Under the pieces are notes generated by a model. It had not been told where the DNA came from, ran no database searches, and worked only from the letters and a program-made list of their open reading frames with translations. Made by a program: the position numbers and the translations under genes. A stretch of DNA of 8,893 nucleotides. Source: Spirochaetales bacterium. Its GTDB lineage: Bacteria; Spirochaetota; Spirochaetia; SZUA-6; DRHE01. The stretch lies in contig JAFGFV010000081.1 of the NCBI GenBank assembly GCA_016930895.1, positions 1-8,893 of the forward strand, given 5' to 3'. Below are positions 1 through 8,359 of the stretch, one piece after another; position 1 is the stretch's first letter; the number at the start of each line of letters is the position of its first letter.

Positions 1-63
1 GAATAGTCTGACAGGCTCCCCCGGCACCAACCGCCCCTGCGCAAACCCTTTTCGGAGCGAACC
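1..63 (+). other. Leader upstream of secD, no gene supported
   Basis: This short stretch precedes secD. In many bacteria yajC lies just upstream of secD, so the first bases (a TAG at 4-6) could be the end of such a gene, but too little is present to say. I see no convincing promoter or terminator. The segment ends in the secD ribosome binding site. Confidence 0.4.
54..57 (+). promoter_or_regulatory. Ribosome binding site of secD
   Basis: GGAG lies six bases before the ATG at 64, which is good Shine-Dalgarno spacing. It supports this ATG as the secD start. The start also places the first membrane segment right at the N-terminus, as expected for SecD. Confidence 0.6.
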
Positions 64-1794
64 ATGTCGAAGCGATTCCGTTTGTTGCTGGTTCTCGTGC
101 TACTAGGCGTTGCCTTTTATTTCCTCTATCCCACCATATCCTGGTACTTCATCGTTCCGGAAAGCAAGCGCACCCTGGCTTCCGGTTCCCGGACCCAGAT
201 CCGGGCTCATGCCGAGCGCAAGGCCGCCGAGGCCCTCCGGGAGCTGCAGGGGCTGGGGGCCGAGGAGCCGTTGCCGGCGGAGTATGCGTTCCTGATCGGC
301 GAGGTCAAAGACGTGTACAAGGCCGAGAAGCGTCCCGTCCCCAAGACGTGGACCATCGAGGACGTGTTCCGGGGTTTTCCGGGGCGGGCCGAGATCCTTC
401 TTGCCATGGAGAACCACTATCGGGAGGACATCCTCGATATCAAGGACCTGCGGGACCGGACGATCCAGCTCGGTCTCGACTTGCGGGGGGGGATGCGGGT
501 CCTGATTCGGGCGGACCTCGAGGAGCTGGAGCGCACCTCGGGGCAGAGCCTCTCGGCCGCCGAGAAGGAGGACGCCGTACGGCGGGCCCTCGAGATCCTG
601 AACAACCGCATCGACCAGTTCGGGGTGACCGAGCCCCAGATCCGGCGCCAGGGGGAGGACCTGATCCTGGTGGAACTGCCTGGAGAGGCGGACCGGGAGC
701 GGATGAGCCGTTTCATCCAGGGCAGGGGCATCCTGAACTTCCACATCGTGAACGATGAGGCCCTGGCCGCCTTTGGCGAGTGGCAGGCTTCGAACCCCGG
801 CCAGGTTCTGGGCCCGGAGGGGCAGATCCTCCAGCCGCCGATCCTGCCCAAGGGCACGATGCTGCGCGGGGTTTACATCCGGGACGAGTACGGCCTGGAC
901 CAGCTGCGGGGCTTCACGGTGGTCAGCGAGGAGGTGGGGCTTTCGGGGAACTACATCCGGGAAGCCCGGGTCAGCTCCGACCCGATCACGGGGCGGCCGG
1001 TAGTCAACTTCTTCCTCACGGGCGAGGGCGGGGACCTGTTCTACAAGCTCACCAGCGAAAACGTCGGCAAGAGCATGGCGGTGGTGTTGGGGGACAAGGT
1101 CAAGGCCCAGGCCCGGATCGCCGAGCCGATCCGCGACGCCGTGAGGGTCACCGGGTTCGACGCGGAGGAGGCCAATGACCTGGCCCTCGTGCTGCGCACC
1201 GGGGCCCTGCCGGTGCCCCTGGAGGTGATCAACCAGCAGGCCGTTGGGGCCTCCCTGGGGGAGGATGCCATCCGCCTGGGCCTGCGGGCCATCATCATCG
1301 GCTTCGCCCTGGTGGTGCTCTTCATGTTGGTGTACTACAAGGCGGCGGGGCTGATCGCCGATCTGGCCCTGATCCTGAACCTGTACTTCATCGTCTCGAT
1401 CCTGTCCGTGTTCGGGTTCACCCTGACCCTGCCGAGCCTGGCGGGCGTCATCCTGACGGTCGGCATGGCGGTGGACGCCAACGTGATCGTCTTCGAGCGC
1501 ATCAAGGAGGAGTACCGGGTCGGCAAGTCGCCCAAGGCCGCGGTCAAGGCGGGGTTCGCCAAGGCCTTGTGGGCCATCGCGGACTCGAATATCACGACCT
1601 TCATTGCGGCGCTGGCCCTCTCCCAGCTGGGCAAGGGACCGATCCAGGGTTTCGCCGTGACCCTGGCGGTCGGGATCGTGTCCTCCATGTTCACGGCCCT
1701 GTTCGTGTCGCGTATGATCTTCGACTTCTCCACTGACGTGCTCAAGGTCAAACGCCTGAGCATTACCTGGCGGAAGGTGAGGGTAGGGGCATGA
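64..1794 (+). CDS. secD: Protein translocase subunit SecD
   Basis: SecD forms with SecF the proton-motive-force-driven membrane motor that pulls exported proteins out of the SecYEG channel on the outer face of the cytoplasmic membrane. The 576-residue protein has a first membrane segment at about residues 7-27. A long charged linker follows, and then the conserved LGLDLRGG motif (136-143) that opens the periplasmic P1 domain. NNRIDQFGVTEP and TGRPVVNF are further family signatures. Five membrane segments follow from about residue 409 to 556. GMAVDAN (467-473) contains Asp471, which corresponds to the proton-path Asp519 of E. coli SecD; FERIKEE follows it. The stop overlaps the secF start by ATGA (1791-1794), implying translational coupling. 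The linker between the first membrane segment and P1 resembles that of spirochaete SecD proteins (recalled, not searched). The identification is very secure. Confidence 0.97.
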   Translation: MSKRFRLLLVLVLLGVAFYFLYPTISWYFIVPESKRTLASGSRTQIRAHAERKAAEALRELQGLGAEEPLPAEYAFLIGEVKDVYKAEKRPVPKTWTIEDVFRGFPGRAEILLAMENHYREDILDIKDLRDRTIQLGLDLRGGMRVLIRADLEELERTSGQSLSAAEKEDAVRRALEILNNRIDQFGVTEPQIRRQGEDLILVELPGEADRERMSRFIQGRGILNFHIVNDEALAAFGEWQASNPGQVLGPEGQILQPPILPKGTMLRGVYIRDEYGLDQLRGFTVVSEEVGLSGNYIREARVSSDPITGRPVVNFFLTGEGGDLFYKLTSENVGKSMAVVLGDKVKAQARIAEPIRDAVRVTGFDAEEANDLALVLRTGALPVPLEVINQQAVGASLGEDAIRLGLRAIIIGFALVVLFMLVYYKAAGLIADLALILNLYFIVSILSVFGFTLTLPSLAGVILTVGMAVDANVIVFERIKEEYRVGKSPKAAVKAGFAKALWAIADSNITTFIAALALSQLGKGPIQGFAVTLAVGIVSSMFTALFVSRMIFDFSTDVLKVKRLSITWRKVRVGA

Positions 1795-3059
1795 AGCGAG
1801 TGTACGATTTCCTTCGCCTGCGCTGGGTCATGATCGCCGTCTCCCTCGTTCTGATCGCCGGCGGAATCGCCGGGTACTTCGTGCGGGGCGGCCTCAACTT
1901 CGGGGTCGACTTTACCTCGGGACTCGTGGAGCAGGTGCAGATCCGGCCCGAGAGCCAGGAGGCGGGGATCGCCGAGGTGCGCGAGGCCCTGGCGGAGATC
2001 GAGGGCGTGAGCATCCAGGGGGTCGGGCCCGCCGGCAGCCAGCAGTTCATGATCAAGGTCCTGGCTCCCGAGGAGGACGATTCCTTCCAGACGCGGATGG
2101 AGAGGCGGATCGAGGAGCTCCTGTCCCAGGCCTTCGGGGCGGAGAACGTCGTGGTCCAGCAGAGCGACTTCGTGGGGCCGCGCTACGCCGGGGAGCTAGG
2201 CACCCAGACCATCTCGATCGTGGCGGTGGCGCTGGCCCTGATCCTGATGTACACGGCCTTCCGTTTCCGGCTCATCTACGCGGGCGCGGCCGTGCTGTGC
2301 CTGGTGCACGATACCCTGATCATGCTGGGGGTGATCGCGGTGTTCCGGGTGGAGGTCACCACTTCGACGGTCGCGGCCATCCTGACCATCATAGGCTATT
2401 CCCTGAACGACACGATTATCATCTTCGACCGGGTGCGGGAGAACCGCACCCTGATGCGCGATTCCGACCTCGGCACGATCATCAACACCAGCATCTCCCA
2501 GAGCCTGAGCCGCACCATCCTGACCTCCGTGACCACCCTGCTCGCCATCGTGACGATCTACGTCATCGGCAGCGGCGACATCCGGAACTTCGCTTTCAAC
2601 CTGATCATCGGGATCGTGGTTGGCACCTACTCGACGGTCTTCATCGCTTCGCCGATCGCCCTGGAGTGGACCCGTGCCCAGGACCGGCGCCGCCGTGGAC
2701 GGGACATCAAACGCTACGGGAAGCCTTCGGGCGCTGGGTTGCCTGCCGGGCGCGCCGCCACGGCGGCGCAGGGGGGCCGGCCGCTCGAGGGAGCGCAGTC
2801 CCCGCCCGGGGGGGGGCAGGCCCTGCGCGAGGGTGCCGTGGACGCGGAGCTCGCGGAAACCGGGGAGGAAGGGCCCGCCGGAGAACGCCCGGAGGACCGG
2901 GTTCGCCCGGAGGACCGGGTACGACCGGAGGACCGGGTTCGCCCGGAGGACCGGGTTCGCCCGGAGGACCGGGTACGCCAGCAATCCGCCTCGCGGGAGG
3001 GCCCGGTGCAGGTGACCCGCAGCCAGCCTTCCCGAAAGAAAAAGAAGAAACGGCACTAA
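1791..3059 (+). CDS. secF: Protein translocase subunit SecF with repeat-bearing C-terminal tail
   Basis: SecF is the partner of SecD in the SecDF export motor. The first membrane segment lies at about residues 13-33, and the signature NFGVDFTSG follows at about 37-45. A periplasmic domain runs to about 135, and five membrane segments extend to about 300. Asp207 in SLND and Arg241 in LSRT match by motif and by their 34-residue spacing the E. coli SecF Asp213/Arg247 pair implicated in proton transport, so the core looks functional. AAGGTGA at 1774-1780 can serve as ribosome binding site, and the start overlaps the secD stop. The oddity is the tail, about residues 305-422. It is hydrophilic and rich in Gly, Pro, Arg and Glu, with five perfect RPEDRV repeats (366-395) and an end of five lysines followed by Arg-His. 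Typical SecF proteins are about 300-325 residues, so this adds about 100. The tail should be cytoplasmic; its function is unknown. Confidence 0.96.
   Translation: MKRVYDFLRLRWVMIAVSLVLIAGGIAGYFVRGGLNFGVDFTSGLVEQVQIRPESQEAGIAEVREALAEIEGVSIQGVGPAGSQQFMIKVLAPEEDDSFQTRMERRIEELLSQAFGAENVVVQQSDFVGPRYAGELGTQTISIVAVALALILMYTAFRFRLIYAGAAVLCLVHDTLIMLGVIAVFRVEVTTSTVAAILTIIGYSLNDTIIIFDRVRENRTLMRDSDLGTIINTSISQSLSRTILTSVTTLLAIVTIYVIGSGDIRNFAFNLIIGIVVGTYSTVFIASPIALEWTRAQDRRRRGRDIKRYGKPSGAGLPAGRAATAAQGGRPLEGAQSPPGGGQALREGAVDAELAETGEEGPAGERPEDRVRPEDRVRPEDRVRPEDRVRPEDRVRQQSASREGPVQVTRSQPSRKKKKKRH
2808..2816 (+). repeat. Run of nine G bases inside secF
   Basis: Nine consecutive G bases encode Gly340-342 of SecF, within the low-complexity tail and after all membrane segments. 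Such tracts are prone to slipped-strand changes and to sequencing error. The two alternative forward frames stay open across the downstream repeat, so a one-base change would replace the tail rather than end it at once. Confidence 0.9.
2886..2975 (+). repeat. Five tandem 18-bp repeats encoding RPEDRV in SecF
   Basis: Five contiguous 18-base copies start at 2886, 2904, 2922, 2940 and 2958. They differ only at the last base of the Val codon (GTT or GTA) and at the third base of the first Arg codon (CGA in copy 3). Each encodes Arg-Pro-Glu-Asp-Arg-Val, so the array is in frame and perfect at the protein level (residues 366-395). Near-identity at the DNA level points to recent expansion by slippage or unequal exchange. 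Copy number probably varies between strains. Confidence 0.97.
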
Positions 3060-3083
3060 GAGCGCCGCGTATCGGGGGAACGC

Positions 3084-5066
<1,983 letters not shown>

Positions 5067-5153
5067 GCGCCGCCGGTCCCGATCCCCCTCCTGAAGGATA
5101 GGGCACGTCAGCCCTGACTCCAGACTACCCGTGCAAAACGGCAAACTCGGTGA

Positions 5154-5182
5154 TTGCCCCTGTGGCTCGTTGTTGATATCTT
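5154..5182 (+). promoter_or_regulatory. Candidate sigma-70-type promoter
   Basis: TTGCCC at 5154-5159 (four of six matches to TTGACA) is followed after 17 bases by TATCTT at 5177-5182 (four of six to TATAAT). Transcription would begin near 5190, leaving a leader of about 30 bases that still contains the AGGAGG ribosome binding site. The position in the AT-richer part of the gap fits a promoter for the three-gene unit. The match is weak, and transcription from secDF-tkt could also read through. Confidence 0.3.
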
Positions 5183-5200
5183 CGATCATGTTTAACGCCC

Positions 5201-5206
5201 AGGAGG
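5201..5206 (+). promoter_or_regulatory. Ribosome binding site of the ETF-QO-like gene
   Basis: A perfect AGGAGG lies 13 bases before the ATG at 5220, which is longer than ideal. No ATG, GTG or TTG lies in the frame between them, and the flavin-binding fold begins about residue 12, so ATG 5220 remains the best start. Confidence 0.55.
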
Positions 5207-5219
5207 AATCATCGCTTCC

Positions 5220-6848
5220 ATGAGCAGTGCCGAACAGAGCTCGGTGTACACGGACATCCTGGTCATCGGGGCGGGCCCCGCGGGACTGGCGGCAGCCCTG
5301 GCCGCGGCGCGGGGTTTGCGCGAGCGGGGGGTTCGCAAGTCCATTGCGGTCATCGACAAGTCCGGGGCGCCGGGCACCCACATTCTCTCGGGGTGCCTGA
5401 CGGATCGGGCGAGCCTCGCGCAGCTCGATCCCTACGTGGCGGGAACGCCCCGGCGTGCGCCCTTCGAGGAGACCCTGCAGCCGGTGACCCGGGACGGAAT
5501 GCTGTTCCTCACCGGGCGTGGCGGCGCGGAGCTGCCCGCCGCCCTGCTCCCGGCCAATCTGCGCCACACCGGGAACGTGATCCTGTCGGCGGGCGCGCTG
5601 TGCGAATGGCTGGCGGAGGAGTGCGAAGCGGCAGGGGTCGATATCCTGTTCGGGACCCCGGCTTCCCGAATCCTCGAGCACGGCGGGCGCCCGGCGAGCG
5701 TGGTCATCCCGGAGGCCGGGCTCGGGAAGAGCGGGGAACGGCGCCCCGGCTACAAGCCGGAGGAAACGATCGAGGCCGGCCTGTTCATCATCGCGGACGG
5801 CAGCCTCGGCACCGTCTCCCTGGATCTCGTGGGCAGCCGCGAGCTTGCCGGCCCGGCTCCCCAGAGCTACTCCATCGGCGTCAAGCAGATCCTGGAGTAT
5901 CCTGACGACAGCCCCCTGGCGCCCGGGACCGTGCTCAACACCCTCGGTTGGCCCGTGCCCGTTTCGGTGTTCGGCGGGGGCTTCCTGTATGGAATCGACC
6001 GCACCCACGCCGCCATAGGGCTCATCATCAGCCTGGCCTGGCGCTTCTGCGATCTGGACCCCGTGCTCGAGCTGGAACGCCTCAAGACCCATCCGCGCAT
6101 CGCCCAGCTGCTGGAGGGGGCGCGGGTGGTCGCCTGCGGAAGCAAGACCGTCCCGGAAGGGGGATACTTCGCGCTGCCCAAGCCGGGGTTCGAGAACGTG
6201 GCCCTGGTGGGAGACGCGGCGGGCTTCGTGAACATGTCCCGCCTCAAGGGGCTGCATCTCGCCCTTTCCTCCGGCATCGCCGCGGGGCTTGCCGCCGCGC
6301 AAGCCGCCGGCCGCGACGCGCCGGGGGAGCTCGCCCCTGCCTATGAGGAGGGAGTTCGCGCGCAGGGGGTGTACGCGGAGCTGTTCAGGGCAAGGAACTT
6401 CCGCCAGGTCTTCGAATCGAGGCTGGGTTTCCTGGCGGGGGCCCCGCTGTCCCTCGTGCAGTCGGCAATCCCTCTGCGATTACCGCTCAAGTCGGACCGC
6501 TTGTCCACGCGCAAGGAGCTCCTGCGGCACCCGAAAACGGGCATGGACCGCAACGATTTCGTATATCACGCCAACGTGCTCTACGACGAGAGTGCCCAGT
6601 CCCACATCGCGATCAAGGAGCCGGAGCTCTGCCTGGAGTGCAGGGAGCGCTTCGGCGAGCCGTGCCTGTGGTTCTGCCCGGGAAACGTCTATTCGGAGAA
6701 CGCCGACGGCGCCGGGAATGGCGGCCTCATCGCCGTCAGCCCCATCCACTGTCTGCATGACAGGGCGTGCCTGGTGAAGTGCCCGTTCGACAACATCGAC
6801 TGGCGGAACCCCGCGGGCGGAGAAGGCCCGCGGTACCGTGGAATGTGA
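5220..6848 (+). CDS. ETF:quinone oxidoreductase-like (FixC-FixX fusion type) flavoprotein
   Basis: The family takes electrons from electron-transfer flavoprotein through FAD and an iron-sulfur centre to membrane quinone. The 542-residue protein has an N-terminal Rossmann FAD motif, GAGPAG (17-22). Further ETF-QO signatures are HILSG, the GWP and GGGFLYGI segments, GGYFALPK and a second FAD motif GDAAG (331-335) followed by SRLKGLHLALSSG. It ends in a ferredoxin-like module and the family-typical GGEGPRYRGM tail. Ligand candidates are Cys471, 474, 482 and 486 (CxxC-x7-CxxxCP) and Cys511, Asp514, Cys517 and Cys521 (CxxDxxCxxxCP). Classical ETF-QO has four cysteines and one cluster, so this module looks like a two-cluster FixX/ferredoxin type with one Asp replacing Cys. 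No etfA or etfB lies in the window. The desaturase gene starts nine bases after its stop, suggesting one operon with carotenoid genes. Family assignment is secure, but donor, acceptor and physiological role are not. Confidence 0.85.
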   Translation: MSSAEQSSVYTDILVIGAGPAGLAAALAAARGLRERGVRKSIAVIDKSGAPGTHILSGCLTDRASLAQLDPYVAGTPRRAPFEETLQPVTRDGMLFLTGRGGAELPAALLPANLRHTGNVILSAGALCEWLAEECEAAGVDILFGTPASRILEHGGRPASVVIPEAGLGKSGERRPGYKPEETIEAGLFIIADGSLGTVSLDLVGSRELAGPAPQSYSIGVKQILEYPDDSPLAPGTVLNTLGWPVPVSVFGGGFLYGIDRTHAAIGLIISLAWRFCDLDPVLELERLKTHPRIAQLLEGARVVACGSKTVPEGGYFALPKPGFENVALVGDAAGFVNMSRLKGLHLALSSGIAAGLAAAQAAGRDAPGELAPAYEEGVRAQGVYAELFRARNFRQVFESRLGFLAGAPLSLVQSAIPLRLPLKSDRLSTRKELLRHPKTGMDRNDFVYHANVLYDESAQSHIAIKEPELCLECRERFGEPCLWFCPGNVYSENADGAGNGGLIAVSPIHCLHDRACLVKCPFDNIDWRNPAGGEGPRYRGM

Positions 6849-6857
6849 GAGAAGGGA

Positions 6858-8357
6858 ATGAAAGAGAAGAAGATCGTGATCATCGGCGCCGGACTGGCGG
6901 GGCTGTCCAGCGCCGCCCTGCTGGCCCGCGACGGCTTCGAGGTGACCGTCCTGGACAAGCTCCCTGAGCCGGGTGGAGTGGCCGGGCGCTACGAGGAAGC
7001 GGGGTTCGTCTTCGACACCGGTCCGTCCTGGTATCTGATGAACGGCGTCTACGAGCGTTTCTTCGCCCTTTTCGGCCGGAAGCCCGGGGACTACTACCAG
7101 CTCGTCCAGCTGGACCCCTCCTACCGGATCTTCTTCGAGGACGGCACGCGCGGCGCCATCAGCACGGACCCGTCCGCCAACGAAAGCTTCTTCGACTCGC
7201 TGCAGGAGGGCGGGGGCAGGCAACTCAGGAGGTTCCTCCAGAACTCCGAGATCAAGTACAAGATCGCGGTGGAGAAGTTCCTCTACCGCGAGTACCGGTC
7301 GTTTCTCCCGTTCCTGAACCCGTTGATGCTTGCAGCCGGACTCAAACTGGACATCTTCTCCAAGCTGGACCGGTTCGTCTCCTCGTACTTCACGGACGTT
7401 CGGGCGCGGCAGGTGGTGGAGTTCAACACGGTCTTCCTGGGCTCCAGCCCGTTTCAGACCCCTGCGCTGTACTCGCTCATGGCCCACGCGGACATCACCG
7501 AGGGGGTCGCGTTCCCCCGGAACGGGATCTACGATCTCGTGAGGGCCCTGTTCGCCCTTGCCAAAGAGCAGGGCGTTTCGTTCATGCTCTCCACGCCGGT
7601 CACCCGCATCGACGTGCGCAACGGGCGGGCCGTGGGCGTGGAGACCCCCGGCGGGAGCGTCGCCGCGGACTGCGTGGTGGCGGCCACGGACTACCATCAC
7701 GCGGACACCGCTCTCCTGGATCCCGCCTACCGGAACTACTCGGATCGGTACTGGGAGACCCGGGTCATGGCCCCGACCACGTTCCTGATTCTCCTCGGAG
7801 TCACCGGCTCCGTCCCAGCTCTTGCGCACCACAATTTCTATTTTGCCACGGACTGGAAGCGGCACTTTGACTCCATCTTCTCCAACCCCGGCTGGCCCGA
7901 AAACCCGTCGTACTACGTCGGTGTTCCCTCCCGCACCGCCTCCTCCTTTGCGCCGGCGGGCAGCGAGAGTCTGTTCGTTCTCGTGCCCGTGGCCCCGGGG
8001 CTGTCCGACACTCCCGACACCAGGAGATCCTTCTCCGACAGGATCATCGGACACCTCGCAGCCCTGGTGGGCCAGCCGGACCTCGCAGAGCGCGTGGTGG
8101 TCAAGAAGGTGATCGCCCACGAGCATTTTCAGGACACGATGGGCTACTACAAGGGCGCCTCGCTAGGGCTCTCCCATACCCTGCTCCAGACCGCGCTCCT
8201 ACGTCCTTCCCATGCAAGCAGGAAGGTCAAGAACCTGTACTACACGGGCCACTACACCCAGCCCGGGATCGGCATGCCGATGGCCATCATCGGGAGCGAG
8301 CTTCTGGCCGCCCGCATCCGCAGCGAGGCGCGCCGTCTCCGCACCCCGTCGGCATAA
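6858..8357 (+). CDS. crtI: CrtI-family carotenoid desaturase (phytoene desaturase type)
   Basis: CrtI-family enzymes use FAD to introduce double bonds into acyclic carotenoids at the membrane, typically phytoene to lycopene; the related CrtD acts on hydroxylated intermediates. The 499-residue protein starts with the dinucleotide-binding motif GAGLAG (10-15). It then carries the substrate-region signature FDTGPSWYLM, LDPSYRIFFEDG, and the C-terminal FAD motif YTGHYTQPGIGMPM (462-475). FDTGPSWYLM, FLGSSP..TPALYSLM and TDW..HF..IF..P.WP closely recall the haloarchaeal and actinobacterial CrtI group rather than the proteobacterial one (from memory). The gene follows the ETF-QO-like gene by nine bases and precedes a CruF-like gene by two, which implies co-translation. 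The purine-rich GAGAAGGG directly before the ATG is a poorly spaced binding site. Whether it acts on phytoene or as a 3,4-desaturase (CrtD) cannot be told from sequence alone. The symbol names the family. Confidence 0.88.
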   Translation: MKEKKIVIIGAGLAGLSSAALLARDGFEVTVLDKLPEPGGVAGRYEEAGFVFDTGPSWYLMNGVYERFFALFGRKPGDYYQLVQLDPSYRIFFEDGTRGAISTDPSANESFFDSLQEGGGRQLRRFLQNSEIKYKIAVEKFLYREYRSFLPFLNPLMLAAGLKLDIFSKLDRFVSSYFTDVRARQVVEFNTVFLGSSPFQTPALYSLMAHADITEGVAFPRNGIYDLVRALFALAKEQGVSFMLSTPVTRIDVRNGRAVGVETPGGSVAADCVVAATDYHHADTALLDPAYRNYSDRYWETRVMAPTTFLILLGVTGSVPALAHHNFYFATDWKRHFDSIFSNPGWPENPSYYVGVPSRTASSFAPAGSESLFVLVPVAPGLSDTPDTRRSFSDRIIGHLAALVGQPDLAERVVVKKVIAHEHFQDTMGYYKGASLGLSHTLLQTALLRPSHASRKVKNLYYTGHYTQPGIGMPMAIIGSELLAARIRSEARRLRTPSA

Positions 8358-8359
8358 CC

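Larger units (their letters stand above)
5067..5219 (+). promoter_or_regulatory. Intergenic region before the ETF-QO/carotenoid unit
   Basis: This is the only sizeable non-coding gap in the window. Its left part is GC-rich, with a weak 5-bp hairpin (AGGGC 5100-5104 pairing with GCCCT 5111-5115, 6-base loop) that lacks a T tract, so no intrinsic terminator can be claimed. Its right part (about 5154-5195) is clearly richer in A and T than the surroundings, as expected of a promoter. An inverted pair GGCAA (5140-5144) / TTGCC (5154-5158) could be a small operator or chance. Confidence 0.5.

Noticed and set aside
1..10. End of an upstream yajC gene
   Set aside because: Gene order would fit, but a single stop codon with one preceding codon gives no protein evidence.
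2886..2975. Repeat array as a CRISPR
   Set aside because: The 18-base copies are directly contiguous with no spacers and are in frame with SecF, so this is a coding tandem repeat.
5100..5115. AGGGC/GCCCT hairpin downstream of tkt as a terminator
   Set aside because: The stem is only five base pairs with a six-base loop and is not followed by a T-rich run, so it does not qualify as an intrinsic terminator.
6480..8126. Minus-strand open frame of 548 codons opposite the desaturase
   Set aside because: It is a shadow of the GC-rich coding strand. The + strand product has clear CrtI motifs over the same bases.
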